64,000 nucleotides of DNA from the NCBI RefSeq assembly GCF_040802235.1, contig NC_133174.1, positions 138,871,213 to 138,935,212 of the forward strand, in the 5' to 3' direction. Under the pieces are notes generated by a model. The model worked only from the letters and a program-made list of their open reading frames with translations. It ran no database searches and was not told where the DNA came from. The stretch is from Manis javanica. Its lineage: Eukaryota; Chordata; Mammalia; Pholidota; Manidae. The stretch's first letter is position 1; the number at the start of each line of letters is the position of its first letter. Below, piece by piece: positions 25,706-35,589 of the stretch. Position numbers and translations under genes: made by a program.

Positions 25706-26939
25706 AGGTGGGAGCTGCGGGCCCTGGCGCCCGGGGGGACAGGGGGCGTCGGAGGCCTGGGCGACGGGGACCCTCTGTGTGGGGTAGCAGAGCCCTGGGA
25801 ACACAGGTCGGGAGCCCCACCTTGACTCCTGGCTTGGCCTGGGCCTCTGCGGGTCTGCGACCTCAGGACACGTGCCTCACACCGACGCCTTCCTCACCGG
25901 CCGCTTCCTGGATTCCCTGAAAGAGGTCGTGAGGGGGCACCTCGGTGCCAGGACTGCCATCCCAGCTCGGGGCTCACAGTGCCGACAGGAGGGGAGGTCC
26001 TGTCTCTGCGTGGTCCTGGCCTGACCTCCCAGGATGGACCTCAGGGGCAGATACGCTTCGGGTCCCCCGTTTCCTGGACAGGGTCCGTTCAGTCCTCACC
26101 CACGTTCCTGGGCACCCCTGTGTCTACCTGAAGCCACACTCCTCACACCACGGCCCTCACCTCTGGAAGAGTCCCCGCGGCAGGGGACAGGGATCAACTC
26201 TTCTGCTTATCCTGCTCTGGGGCCTCCCAGCACCGAGCCCAGGGGCCCAGGTTCCCTGCTCTTTGGGCTCTGAAGTCCTTAGGCGTCCCTCAGGGTCCTC
26301 ACTCTGCCTCCCATTAGGACCCTGTTCCTCAAGCCGGTCCCAGTCCCTCTGAGGCGCGGAGGAGGAAGTCAGGGCACACCGCGTGTCATCACTCCGCCCT
26401 GGGGCCTCCCATGGCTGACAGGCAGGGGCGGCTCGTCTGGGGCCCCTTCCCCTCCTCCCTCAGGGTCCTCACCCCCAACGCGGGCAGGGCCTGGGATCCT
26501 GTGAATGTTGACCAGGGCCGTCCCCTCAGACCAGGGCCCTCCCTGCCCTGACACACCCCTGCGGGACGTCTGCAGCCGTCTCAACGGGTCACCAACCCGG
26601 GGGTGCCCTGAGCAGATGACTGCACCTGAGGTGGGTTCTGGGGGCGCCCTCGGCCCTCCCTCCTGGCCTCCTGTTGACTCCCGGTGTGTCTGGCTCCCGC
26701 CCCAGCCCACCTGGGTTCCCTCCTCAGACCAAGGCCTTCACGCTCACAATTCAAAATGTCGGGAGGGGCATGGGTGTGGCATGTGGGAGGCGGTGCCCAG
26801 CCTGAGGACCCTCCCAGGGCCTCTTTGAGCAATGGCAAGGCCCCCCTGGATTCTTGGGCGGGGGCCCTCAGCCTCCCCCGGGTTCTACCTGGAGTCCTTG
26901 CGGGTGACCTGAATCCGGGGTCTGACACCGAGGCCGTCC

Positions 26940-27060
26940 CGTCCCTCAAGCCTCCCGGGCAGAAGACTAATGACGTCACATCCGGATGCGGGGTCGGAGC
27001 GTCCCCTGGAGGCTGCCAGGAGGAGCGCACAAGGATTCCGGGCGTTCCTCGCTCCGCCCC
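26940..27060 (-). promoter_or_regulatory. CRE/ETS-type promoter candidate of MAGE gene 1
   Basis: A palindromic CRE (TGACGTCA, 26971-26978) is followed directly by CATCCGGATG (26979-26988), a palindrome containing the ETS core on both strands. The block is CpG-rich and lies about 1.3 kb upstream of the coding ATG. That is where an untranslated first exon would start. ETS sites are known activators of MAGE-A promoters, and CpG methylation silences them in somatic tissue. The same composite is retained in unit 2. Confidence 0.5.
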
Positions 27061-27119
27061 CTGGGCCTCCCTTAAGCCCCGCCTTCTCCCACCTGCCGCG
27101 GCTCACGAGGCCCAGGGCT

Positions 27120-27660
27120 CTGCCTCCCCAGGTCCTTAGTGGACGTGGTGTGGTGGTGGGATGGGGGGAGGTGGGGCAGTAGGGGGAAGAAGGGGGGATG
27201 TGTGGGTTTTAATGTTGGGTGCATGGGGGGAGGTGTGGGGGTGGGTGTTGGCAGTCGGGGGTCGGTGGTCTGGGATGGGGATCTGGGGATGGTCGGGAGC
27301 TGAGGCGAGGTTAGGAGTGGGGGTATTTGGGTGTCAGAAGTCGGTGGTTCGGGGAGTTTGGGGCCACTGTGGGGGCGCAGTGGTGGGAGGTGGGGTGGAA
27401 GTGGCGGTGCAGAGGTGTGCTAGTGAGGTGCTGTGGGGGTGCGGTGGTGATAGGTTGGGAAGTGGGGGAGGTGTACGGGAAGGTGAGGGGTGGGAAGTTG
27501 GGGGCAGGAGGTTGGGTGGTGGGAAGCGGCGCCGGGTTCTAGGGAATGGGGATTTCCGTGGGTTGGGGAGTCTGGTTGGGAGGTGGGGGCAGGCGGGTTG
27601 GGAGGTGGTGGACACGGGCAGTGGAGAGGGGTTGCAGGGAGGTGGGCTGGGTTGGTTGGG
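27120..27660. repeat. G/T-rich degenerate minisatellite, unit 1
   Basis: The plus strand is a run of irregular units built from gtggtggga, ggggaggt and gtgggggtg, with long G runs throughout. Apparent long open frames on both strands (for example 27161-27973) come from this low complexity. It has the makings of G-quadruplexes on the plus strand, which is the non-template strand for nothing recognised here. The matching tract in unit 2 is longer. Confidence 0.75.
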
Positions 27661-28089
27661 TGCTCAGCCCGACGACTCTGTAGCCGGGGGACCATCCCGG
27701 AGCCTCAGGGCTCCTGGCACGGCGGAGCCGGCTTCCGTGACCACCGGCGTCCTGGTGTGCGTTCCCCCCCACCCCCCGCCACTCCTCACCGAGGGGGGTC
27801 CTCCTCAGCCCTGGCAGAGCAGCCCTGCAGCCCCAGGACAGAGGCGAGCTGGGAAGCTGCAGGGCCCCTGGCCATGGGGAGGGTCCGGGAGGAAGCACCC
27901 CTTCCCTTGGGGTGGTTGTCTTCACAGCCAGCCAGACTTGAGGCACTCTGTGTGTGGACTTCATGTTTCCTGAAGAGGCTGAGTGGGTGCAGGGCATTTG
28001 CGCAGGTCCTCGTGTCTTAGGCTCACCGCGCATCATGGCCCTGTGGAGTGCCGCGATTTTCCCTCAGTCACCCTCCACCGCTGCAAGAA

Positions 28090-28840
28090 AGACATTTCCG
28101 TTATCTTCCCAGTATTTGTGTCCACGTATGCATATAAACAACATACATGTAGATAAATATGCACGTGTGTTTGTGGTTCAGACGATGTTGTGCATACTGC
28201 CCGGTTTTTGTAAAGATGAACGTTTTAGAGCACTGTTAGGGGTACTGATACATAAAGAGGGAGTTACAGAGGTTTGCTGTTTATCCCTGTCCCCACCCAC
28301 TGCTACCCTCCGGAATTATCGACGCAGCCACAGAGGGGCACATTTGTTATCACCCGTGAACTTACACTGACCGTCATGATCACCCAAAGGGCTCCTGCCT
28401 GGCCTTGTTGATTGCATGGCTTTGACCCAATGGATACGGACGCCTTCCATCATGACCGTATCACAGTGAGGACTGTCACTGCCTGAAAGTTCCCCTGTGC
28501 TCTGCCTGTTCCCTCTCCCCCCATGGTCCCAGACAAGCACATGGGTCCTCTTCCCGTCTCCGTACTCTCGCCTCTACAGACTGTCACACGGTTGGGATCA
28601 CGCAGTATGGAGCCTTCTCAGGTGGGCTCTTTCGCTTAGGCGCACGCATTCAAGGTTCCTCCATGCCTCTTCCTGGCTTGGTGGCTCATTCCCGTAGGGC
28701 GATGAACCGTTTCCCACGGTCTGCACGCCCCACAGTTCATGCATTCACCTACTGCAGGACATGTTGCTTGCATCTATATTTTCGCAGGTCTCGAGGCCTC
28801 TCTATGGGTCAGCTGCCACACCCAGGATATTCTCTGTATC
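28090..28840 (-). repeat. Old L1 3' end, antisense, unusually GC-rich
   Basis: The text follows the reversed L1 3' region (ctccggaattatcgacgcag near 28308; gttcctccatgcctcttcct near 28653; tcatgcattcacctactgca near 28737). Many positions that are A/T in other L1 copies are G/C here, with numerous CpG. No gene is present. Confidence 0.6.
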
Positions 28841-28979
28841 CAGGTCCCTGACCCTGGCTGTCACCCAAGTCGGCTCTAGAACAACATGCACCAGGTTTAC
28901 ACAGCTCTGACCCATGTGAGGAGGCGGTCTGGGCAATGCATCGTCAGCGTGAAAGACCTTGCATCAGCCAGGCACAGGG

Positions 28980-29190
28980 GACCAGAAGACACACACTGGT
29001 GCAGAGTCCTCACCATACCCAGGAAGGTGCGCCTGAGGCCCATGGGAACGGTAGCTATGCCTACAGATGTTGTGTGCATGGGGGGATATGTGGGGGTGGG
29101 TGTCGGCAGTGGGGGTGCAAAGGAGCAGGATGGGGATTTGGGTATAGTGGGGAGCAGTGAGGCGGTAGTTCGGGGAGGTCGGGGCCTTTT
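28980..29190. repeat. Detached remnant of the MAGE-unit G/T-rich tract
   Basis: The stretch 29080-29180 (ggtgggtgtcggcagtgggg near 29095, followed by gatggggatttgggtat) repeats wording from 27230-27350 and 59450-59540, although it lies outside unit 1. It may be the remains of another partial copy of the unit. The 120 bases before it contain ctcaccatacccaggaaggt, which resembles the repeated CTCAGGGTCCTCA-type phrases upstream of the MAGE genes. Confidence 0.5.
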
Positions 29191-30560
29191 GTCTGTATGC
29201 CTTTTATCTCTTATTCTTGCCTTATTATACTGCCTAGGAATTCTAGTATAATTCAAATAACGGTGGTGAGAGAGGTTTCCTTCCCTTGTTTCCTTCCCTT
29301 GTTTCCTTCCCTTGCTCCTGATCTTCAGGGGAAAGCTTTCAGTCTTTTATCATTAAGTATAATATCACATTTCAGCTTTTTCTATGTGACCTTTGTGAGG
29401 CCGAGGAAGTTCCTTTCTATCTTTGTTGACTGACAATTTTTTGAAACTCTTGAATGGATGACGTTTTTCAAATGCTAATTCTGCATCAGTTGGTATGATT
29501 GTATAGTTGTTCTTCTTTATTAATATAGTGAATTACACTGATTGGTTTTTTCAAATATTGAAGCAACTTGCCTTTTCAGGATAAGTAGTATCCTGAAAGT
29601 AGTAAATAATGTAATATTTGTAATTATTTACTACACCTGATTGTAGTAAATAATGTAATAAATACTTCTGAGCTCCGTTTGCTAAGATTTTGTTTGATTT
29701 TTGTATCAGTGTTTATGAGAGATATTAACCCATAGTTTTCTTTTCCTTCTGGCTTTGGTATCAGGTTAATGCTGGTTTTGTAAAAATGAGCTGGGAAGTG
29801 TACCCTCCTCTTCTCTTTTTGGGAAGAGTTTGTGTAGAATTGGTATCATTTCATCTTTAAATGTTTAATAAAATTTAGGCTGAGCAAAAAATTTTGAGAG
29901 GCTTTTAATTATGAATTCATTTCTTTATAATTAAAGGATTCTTCAGGTTATCTATTTTCTCTTTGATGAGTTAGTTTTCTCTCAAGGAATTTGTCCTTTT
30001 TACCTGGGTTGTCATATTTATGTGTGTTCATTGTATTTCCTTACTATCTTTTTAATATCTAACAGAGTCTGTATTGAGAGTTTCTCATTCATTCCTGATC
30101 CTAATAATTTGTTTCTTCTTTGTTAACATTTTAAATTTTACTGGTATCAAATAACCAGTTTATTTCATTGATTTTTCTCTATTAGTTTTCTATTTTTAAT
30201 TTTGTCCATTTCTGTGCTTAGGTTTTTTTTTCCCCTTCCTTCTGTTTGATTTGGGTTTACTTTTGGTCCTTTAAAAAAGTTTTTTTAAAGATCAGTGATT
30301 TGATACGTTTTTTTCGTAAACTAAGCATTTCATGCTATAAATTTCCCTAAGTTCCATTTTACCTGAATCACACCTATTTTGATATGTTGTTTTAATTTTT
30401 ATTCAGTTCAAAATATTTCTGAACTTCCTCTTGGCCATTTATTATTCAGAAGTATGTTATTTACAAATATTTGGAGGTTTTCTTTTTAATTTTCTGTGAT
30501 TTAACCCTAAGTCAACTGCATTCTCATCAGAGAGCATAATTTGATAATTATGACTTCAAT
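29190..30560 (-). repeat. Old L1 ORF2 fragment, antisense
   Basis: Reads as the reverse complement of L1 reverse transcriptase (ttgatgagttagttttctct and ttcttttccttctggctttg passages), without long frames on the coding strand. A small three-fold direct repeat of ttccttcccttg type lies at 29278-29318. Confidence 0.7.
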
Positions 30561-32100
30561 TCTTTCACATGACTTTTAGGTTGGTATGATGATCCAGGTG
30601 GTTGTGCGTGTTTGTGAGTGTTCAACGCACATTTAAAATAATATGAACCCCCAGTTGCTTTGCACAGGATGAGATGTTGAGAGCAAGGCTGAAGCCAAAT
30701 GCCTTCCTATGACCTAGGGAGTCGTACAGCACTTTCACAACACCTGTCAGTCCTGTCCCATGAAGGAGGTCGCCGTACCAGAGTGTGGATAACAGGAGGG
30801 GGATTTGTTGGCCACCTTGGCGGCTGGTGGTCAGCCTAGGAATGAGGGTTATTACTGAAGGGAAGAGGAAACAGACCTCTCTCTACTCCTCCTCTAGAAT
30901 CCATTTGGATCATCAAAGAGTGGGCGGGGCTGGCTTCACATGTAACTGACAGCTCTGCCTGCCTGTGTGGAGGGAGATTCCGAGGCTTCCAGGCTCAGTG
31001 GGGAGGACAGATGCATCCCTGACCTCTCACCTCCTTCTCAGGGTAGATGAGAATTCTGAGCCGTCAGTCTGTGCAGAGGGGGCAGTGGTGTCTGTGTAGT
31101 CTCTGAATGTGGCTCCCCAGCCCCTATGGGGTCTGTCTTCCCTTGCCCGGCACTAAGGACCTGGAAGGCATAGGCATTGAAAGCAGTGCAGTTGGAGACT
31201 GACAATGAGGAAGGGGCTTGCATTCTCAGCCACCCTCTGTGCCACGTTCTCAGTTCATAGATTAGGAAACAGGCACACAGAGAGTGAATGTGTAGCCGTA
31301 GGCCACAGAGCTGGTGAGGGCAGAGCTCAATATAGTCTGATCAGAGCGTAAACCCAATGTAGTCTGATACGGAGTCCATGTGCTATGCACCATGAGATGC
31401 TGATGCTGAGCAGGCAGCAAGGAGAGAGAGAGGAAGACCAGGTGACCCAGCTGAGCCAGGCACATGTGCATGCACACACCCCTTTCTGGCTTTCATCTGT
31501 GAGGCTACAGTGGTCCGAGGAAACTAGGAGTGGAGCCAGGAGAAGGCAAGGGAGGAGGGCGGCAGTGGAGGGAAGGGGTCTATAGGAGGAAACACCACAT
31601 TTTCCAGGATACCAGGGGATTCCCTTTCCTTATGAGTCTGTCTCAAATCCTACACTTCTCTCCCTGGGCCCACTAATCAATTCTCCAAAGACCTACCCCA
31701 ACTGACTGCAGACGTATGCCTTTCCAGGGCCTCAGTGCCTGGGAGACCTGGGCTGAGAGTTTGTGTTCTCTGTGGTCCTCTCAGATCCTGCTTTCAGTGA
31801 TAAGGGGGAAAGGAAGCATGGGGTCTGCACTTAAGATTTGTTTGGAGACAAAATTTATTGGAACAGGAAACCAAAAAACCATGTAGGGGGTTGGTATTAA
31901 CATCTCCAAAGAACTTGAGGAAATTCTCCCCCACTTGTACACTTCATTTCTTGTACTGAAAGTGAGATTTCTGCAACCACTTATTTTTGCACGTGTAATT
32001 GGAGTGTAAGGGGTCAGGAGGCTTCCCTTGAAGATTGCTCACAGCATGCATATGGAGTATGTATGGCTACATTTATTCTCCTGTGGTTGTTGGGATGCTC
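30560..32100. other. Non-L1 sequence downstream of the PRDM9-like relic
   Basis: About 1.5 kb of mixed-composition DNA without a recognised gene. It holds an antisense MIR (31250-31350). The last part, 31810-32100, adjoins the zinc-finger exon and may be its former 3' flank. Confidence 0.45.
31250..31350 (-). repeat. MIR SINE fragment, antisense
   Basis: catagattaggaaacaggca (31256) followed by gccacagagctggtgagggc (31302) is the reversed MIR core (on MIR sense: ...GTGACCTTGG...CCTCATCTGTAAAATG). Confidence 0.7.
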
Positions 32101-32106
32101 TTTATT
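32101..32106 (-). terminator. Polyadenylation signal after the zinc-finger exon
   Basis: The minus strand reads AATAAA about 63 bases past the end of the finger frame. This spacing would suit the original last exon, but the signal could be chance. Confidence 0.4.
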
Positions 32107-32168
32107 GACAATGGCTCACTCACCATAACTGAAACACAGGGCTTCTACCCCATGTGTGTCCTCTGGTG

Positions 32169-32779
32169 TCAGGTGAGGTGTACCTTCTGCGTGAAGCCCC
32201 GCCCACACTCCCTGCAAACATAGGGCTTCTCCCAGGTGTGTGTCCTCTGGTGTCGGATGAGGTGTGACCTCTGCATGAAGCCCCGTCCACACTGCCTGCA
32301 AACATAGGGCTTCTCCCCCATGTGTGTCCTCTGGTGCGGGATGAGATTTGACCTATCAGTGCAGCCTTGACCCCACCCTCTGTTCTTGACTCTTCCAGTT
32401 GACATACCTGCCCCCACAGATAATTTGTCTGTGTCTTCTGGATTCACTTTCTGGCCTTTGCTGGCCTCCATCATTATTTTAGGTGTCCTGGAGCCCCCCA
32501 TTTGTCCTTTGGGTGGGTTGGAAAAGGTCCCTGCAATCCTCTTCTGCCTCAAACTTTTAAGCAAAGTTTTGGACCTTTCTTTGACCTCTTGACCTTCAGC
32601 TTTGTCACTCCAGCTGTGTTGGTCTAGACAGGGATCCTATGGTTGGAGATGTTTTCCCGGAGGTGTTTGTGGGGGGACCTGAGAGGGGTGATTGCGCTCC
32701 ACATGCTGGCTGAGGGATTTCTGACTGGAGAAAGCCAGAGAGCAGGAGGCACAGGGGTGGATCTCTGGCTTTGGCTCTG
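32169..32779 (-). pseudogene. PRDM9-like: PRDM9-like terminal exon with zinc fingers
   Basis: The exon opens after an acceptor (minus strand ...cttcgttcag) with [18 protein letters not shown], then [12 protein letters not shown]. This is the isolated C2H2 finger that follows the SET domain in PRDM9. An in-frame TAG (32637-32639) comes after KHLQP. The same frame then continues with [13 protein letters not shown] and [11 protein letters not shown], both diagnostic of the PRDM9 linker. Next is the usual degenerate first finger ([17 protein letters not shown]). Two array fingers follow: [20 protein letters not shown] and [19 protein letters not shown], the second cut by TGA at 32169-32171, where CGA (Arg) stands in intact fingers. 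A further decayed HQRTHMG lies beyond. Functional PRDM9 arrays usually have seven or more fingers, so this one is very short. Confidence 0.9.
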
Positions 32780-32907
32780 CTGAACGAAGAAGTTTCTGGT
32801 CAGGTAGATGTTGACAAAGCTGTCTGGGTGGGACGCTTTGTCTTCTGGTGGGCCTGCCCCACTAATCATTTTTATTGTGCTAACAGCACAAGCTGTGTGT
32901 GGCGTCT

Positions 32908-33356
32908 GTTAGGAATGGCATAAAACTAAATGTGACTTATTCCCAGAGGAATTAACGTTTCAACAAAAGGGTATCGACAAGCAGCCTATGTGTCAGAACA
33001 TGTACCAGGGAGTCGCTCCAGCTGGGCTGGGGAGGGAGATTGAGAAAGTGTGAGCTGTGCATCACTTCAGAAAAATGCAGAAAAAGTTTTGAACCAGCCA
33101 ATAAATTTAAGACAAATATAAAGAAAGCTTAATATTGATATAACTTGCTTAGGCAACATCAGGGAGAGATTAGCCAATGAGAAACCAGGGGAGGGACTCA
33201 TGTGCTAAAGAATAAGTTGCTTTTTGTAAGGGCCCTGAGTGGGCCTGCTCCTCAGACACCTGAACTTACAAGGCCACCATTAAAGCCTCACTCCATTGTT
33301 CTTTTTGTGTCTGTGTCGGCTTACTGAGTTCCAACCAGTGAGAGTATTTCTCACAC
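32908..33356 (+). mobile_element. Solo LTR, probably ERV1 (gammaretrovirus-like)
   Basis: A fossil LTR of about 450 bases. It starts TGTTAGGAATGG, has a polyadenylation-type attaaagcctcactcc passage at 33282 followed by a T-rich stretch, and ends TTTCTCACA. No internal gene remains. It lies in the interval where the SET-domain exons of the PRDM9-like gene would be expected. Boundaries are approximate because I could not settle the target duplication. Confidence 0.6.
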
Positions 33357-33489
33357 ATCTCCACTCCATTAACTACTGGTGGAGAGAGAATACCATTCAA
33401 CACTGACTAGGGATGCTCAATTGAATTTCAGTTATTCTCATTATCAGGTTAAACTTCCCAAAGTTTGTAATTTGAAAATGGTTCATTCA

Positions 33490-33800
33490 CACATTTATTC
33501 ATTCAGAGAATATTTGTTGAGGGCATGTAACATGGTAGGCATTAAACAAAGGTCTGGGCATACAGTACCAAGAAAGTATGGTCTGTTATCACAGATGGAT
33601 TTATTGGACATCTTGCACAGGCCAACTCCTTTATTTTTAAATTAATGTTTTCAAACAATACATGAGCTATGCATCCTTATCTTCAGTTTACAAATGAACA
33701 CTCAGGAACTCAGAGAATTTATAAAGTTTGCCCAAGGCCCTAGTGCTAACTTCAGGCCTCAGGTTAGTCCAGCTTAAACCCGGGCCTATCCAAAGAGCAA
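33490..33800. repeat. L2 tail and antisense MIR
   Basis: 33490-33610 follows the common L2 3' wording (tattcattcagagaatatttgttgagggc, then a 'ggcatacagtaccaag' part). 33670-33790 follows a reversed MIR (tttgcccaaggccctagtgc, then cttaaacccgggcctatcc). Both are ancient, and neither encodes anything. Confidence 0.6.
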
Positions 33801-33869
33801 ACCGCATGCTTTCACCATATTCATCAGCCTTCCTAAAGGACTGAGAGTGACTAAAGGTTTTCCTCTTAC

Positions 33870-33945
33870 CCATTTTTTGTCTAGAGTGATGTCCAGAGGT
33901 ACTTGCTTTTCCAGGAGGCGAAACTGGCTTCTGGGCCTGCTCAGA
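33870..33945 (-). pseudogene. PRDM9-like: PRDM9-like exon encoding SEQAQKPVSP
   Basis: The minus strand encodes SEQAQKPVSPPGKASTSG followed by HHSRQKM. Human PRDM9 reads SEQAQKPVSPSGEASTSG and QHSRLKL at the same place. A good donor (G|GTAAGAG, GT at 33868-33869) ends the exon in the same phase as in PRDM9. The acceptor is less clear: a pyrimidine-rich run precedes TCTGAG, but an AG at the expected base is absent, so the start is approximate. The frame is open and continues upstream through intron sequence, which is a coincidence. Confidence 0.88.
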
Positions 33946-34439
33946 AGAGAAAATATAGAAATGTACAGAGGGTATCAAATACATCCGGGAAATGAGGTGA
34001 CCAAACAGTGAGATTGGGAAGAGAACCGAGAAGTCTAGACGATAAAGGAAAGATGGCAAAGGTTGCAGACTGCCAGATCCTGGAAAGAGTGTCTGGAATT
34101 GGATTAGCTGGTTCCTGTCAATTCTGTCTGAATAAGGTTGTAATGCCAGCTGGGTTTCCTCAGTTTCCTGATCCATAAACTGGCAAATATGTGAATTCTT
34201 AATGTTATAATGAACATGCAATGTCATACTGTTTTGTGACCAAATAATTTTGTGAGCTAATGCAGCATGAATGTGAGGTTAGTCTTGCTGTCAACTTACC
34301 TCCTCCCTGGCCTCCATATTTGAAGTCTATCTTATAGATACGATCTTCAGCATTCCTTGACCCTCTTACATCTAGTTTAATTTGTTTGATCTAGTTTAAC
34401 GCGAATTACTCAGAAAATATACAGGGCCTTGAGCTGGTC

Positions 34440-34570
34440 CTGGGACTTCTGAGAAGAGTGAGGTATGAACAAGGTTCTCAAAGAGCTCCCATTTCAGAGG
34501 CAAGCTACACAGATGATTACAAATAAATGTGATGGCCTGAGTAAGGCTCGGAGGAAAGACTCACTTCCTC
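34440..34570 (+). repeat. L2 fragment
   Basis: aaggttctcaaagagctccc and acagatgattacaaataaat follow the L2 3' region. The surrounding PRDM9-like intron (33945-35333) otherwise shows no recognised feature except the MIR at 34960-35130. Confidence 0.5.
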
Positions 34571-34959
34571 GTACAAGAATGAGCATTGGAAAGCAGTGCC
34601 AGATGGATGTGTTTTGGCTGAATAGTGTGTAGCCTATCTGAAGTCCTATTTTCTTATTTGTTGTTCCTCAACCATCAAACCTGGATTTCCTCTGGGCTGG
34701 GAGATGCCTCTTTGGATTAGAGTTGGGGGCTGTGAGGGTGGGTATCCTATCTCCTTCATATGGGACTATTCAGTGTCAGTACTGACCATTTGTAAGCTTC
34801 CCTTAGTCAGAGGGTCTTAGCACATCTCCCACTGTAGCATAGCAGACAGGAGCTTAAGCTGTTATCACCAGTAAGATGAGTGAAGTTACGAATAAAGACA
34901 GTGTGAGTTTTAGACGACTAGGAAAGTTTTAATGGGCTTGTAAGTGGTTTAGAGAAGGA

Positions 34960-35130
34960 GCTTTGGATCGGATTGCACTACCACTGAAACTGTGATCCAA
35001 GGCCTGTAATCAAACATTTCTTTACCTCAGTTTCCTCATCTATAAATGGTGATGGTTATAGTACCTACCTCATAGGGTTCCTGCCAGGTTCAAGTCAGGT
35101 TATTCATGTAAAATGCTTAAAATAAAGTCT
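34960..35130 (+). repeat. MIR SINE, well preserved
   Basis: The stretch tttacctcagtttcctcatc (35020) followed by aatggtgatggttatagtacctacctcatagg is nearly the MIR consensus, ending in atgtaaaatgcttaaaat. It lies in the intron just downstream (minus strand) of the 50-base exon. Confidence 0.85.
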
Positions 35131-35332
35131 GAAGTATTGTGAAAATAGAAACACGTGGTAGCTGCTTTGTTGCTGTTCTTACTCGCTATGAAAGTGATAG
35201 CAGACACTGTGCAGAAGGGACCAGGAGAGGCAGGCAGCAGCTTCCAGCGCACTCGGCGCCTTCTCCCCCTCTTACCTGTGTTTCGGTCCGTGAGAAAGAT
35301 TTTCGTGTCAACAGGATTTAGGAAATACTCAC

Positions 35333-35382
35333 CTTCTGGTGTTGACTCCGTTCCACTCTGAAGGCCACCCAAGAAGGTTGGC
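35333..35382 (-). pseudogene. PRDM9-like: PRDM9-like 50-base linker exon
   Basis: With the last base of the preceding exon, this exon encodes GQPSWVAFRVERSQHQK, against VKPPWMALRVEQRKHQK in human PRDM9. Both splice sites are intact on the minus strand: acceptor ...ttcacctttag (AG at 35383-35384) and donor AAG|GTGAGTA (GT at 35331-35332). The phases (1 in, 0 out) match PRDM9. Survival of so small an exon with correct splice sites is the clearest sign that the locus derives from a genomic copy. Confidence 0.9.
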
Positions 35383-35589
35383 CTAAAGGTGAAGAAAAAT
35401 CAATGTTTCAGTTGGTGAGTAATTCCAAACTCTGGACATTCGCAGTAGGGCCACGGCTGCCTGAACTAGAGTGATGACTACGAGGAGCATTGAAGGGCGC
35501 TCGGAAAATGGTTTCTGAAGCATCTTCGGGGCTTTCTACTGGGGTCATCAACTAATTTTTTTTAAATGTTTAAAAACTAGAGAAAATGT

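Larger units (their letters stand above)
23370..28070 (-). repeat. Duplication unit 1 (MAGE unit)
   Basis: This 4.7-kb block recurs in the same orientation at about 55610-60290. The match covers the gene's downstream flank, the 3' untranslated and coding regions, the GC-rich upstream region with its promoter candidate, the G/T-rich tract and the distal flank. In stretches I compared by eye the copies agree at roughly 95%. Length differences are local: unit 1 carries extra sequence near 26000-26330, while unit 2 carries extra sequence near 59160-59390. Similarity fades before 23370 and stops near 28070. Confidence 0.85.

Noticed and set aside
26505-27139. Several frames over 100 codons upstream of MAGE gene 1 (similar ones at 58399-59034)
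   Set aside because: GC-rich region with few stops, open on both strands. They lie where untranslated MAGE exons are expected, and no domain is visible.
27161-27973. 270-codon open frame on the plus strand, and proline-rich frames opposite it
   Set aside because: It is produced by the G/T-rich tract, is glycine/tryptophan-rich without a domain, and is not conserved in frame in unit 2.
29278-29318. Short three-fold repeat resembling a repeat array
   Set aside because: Only three 12-16 base units without spacers, inside an antisense L1. A simple-sequence expansion, not a CRISPR array.
32116-32305. Two small frames opposite or beside the zinc-finger exon with repeated GASCRGHTS-like wording
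   Set aside because: Alternate-frame shadows of the repeated zinc-finger DNA.
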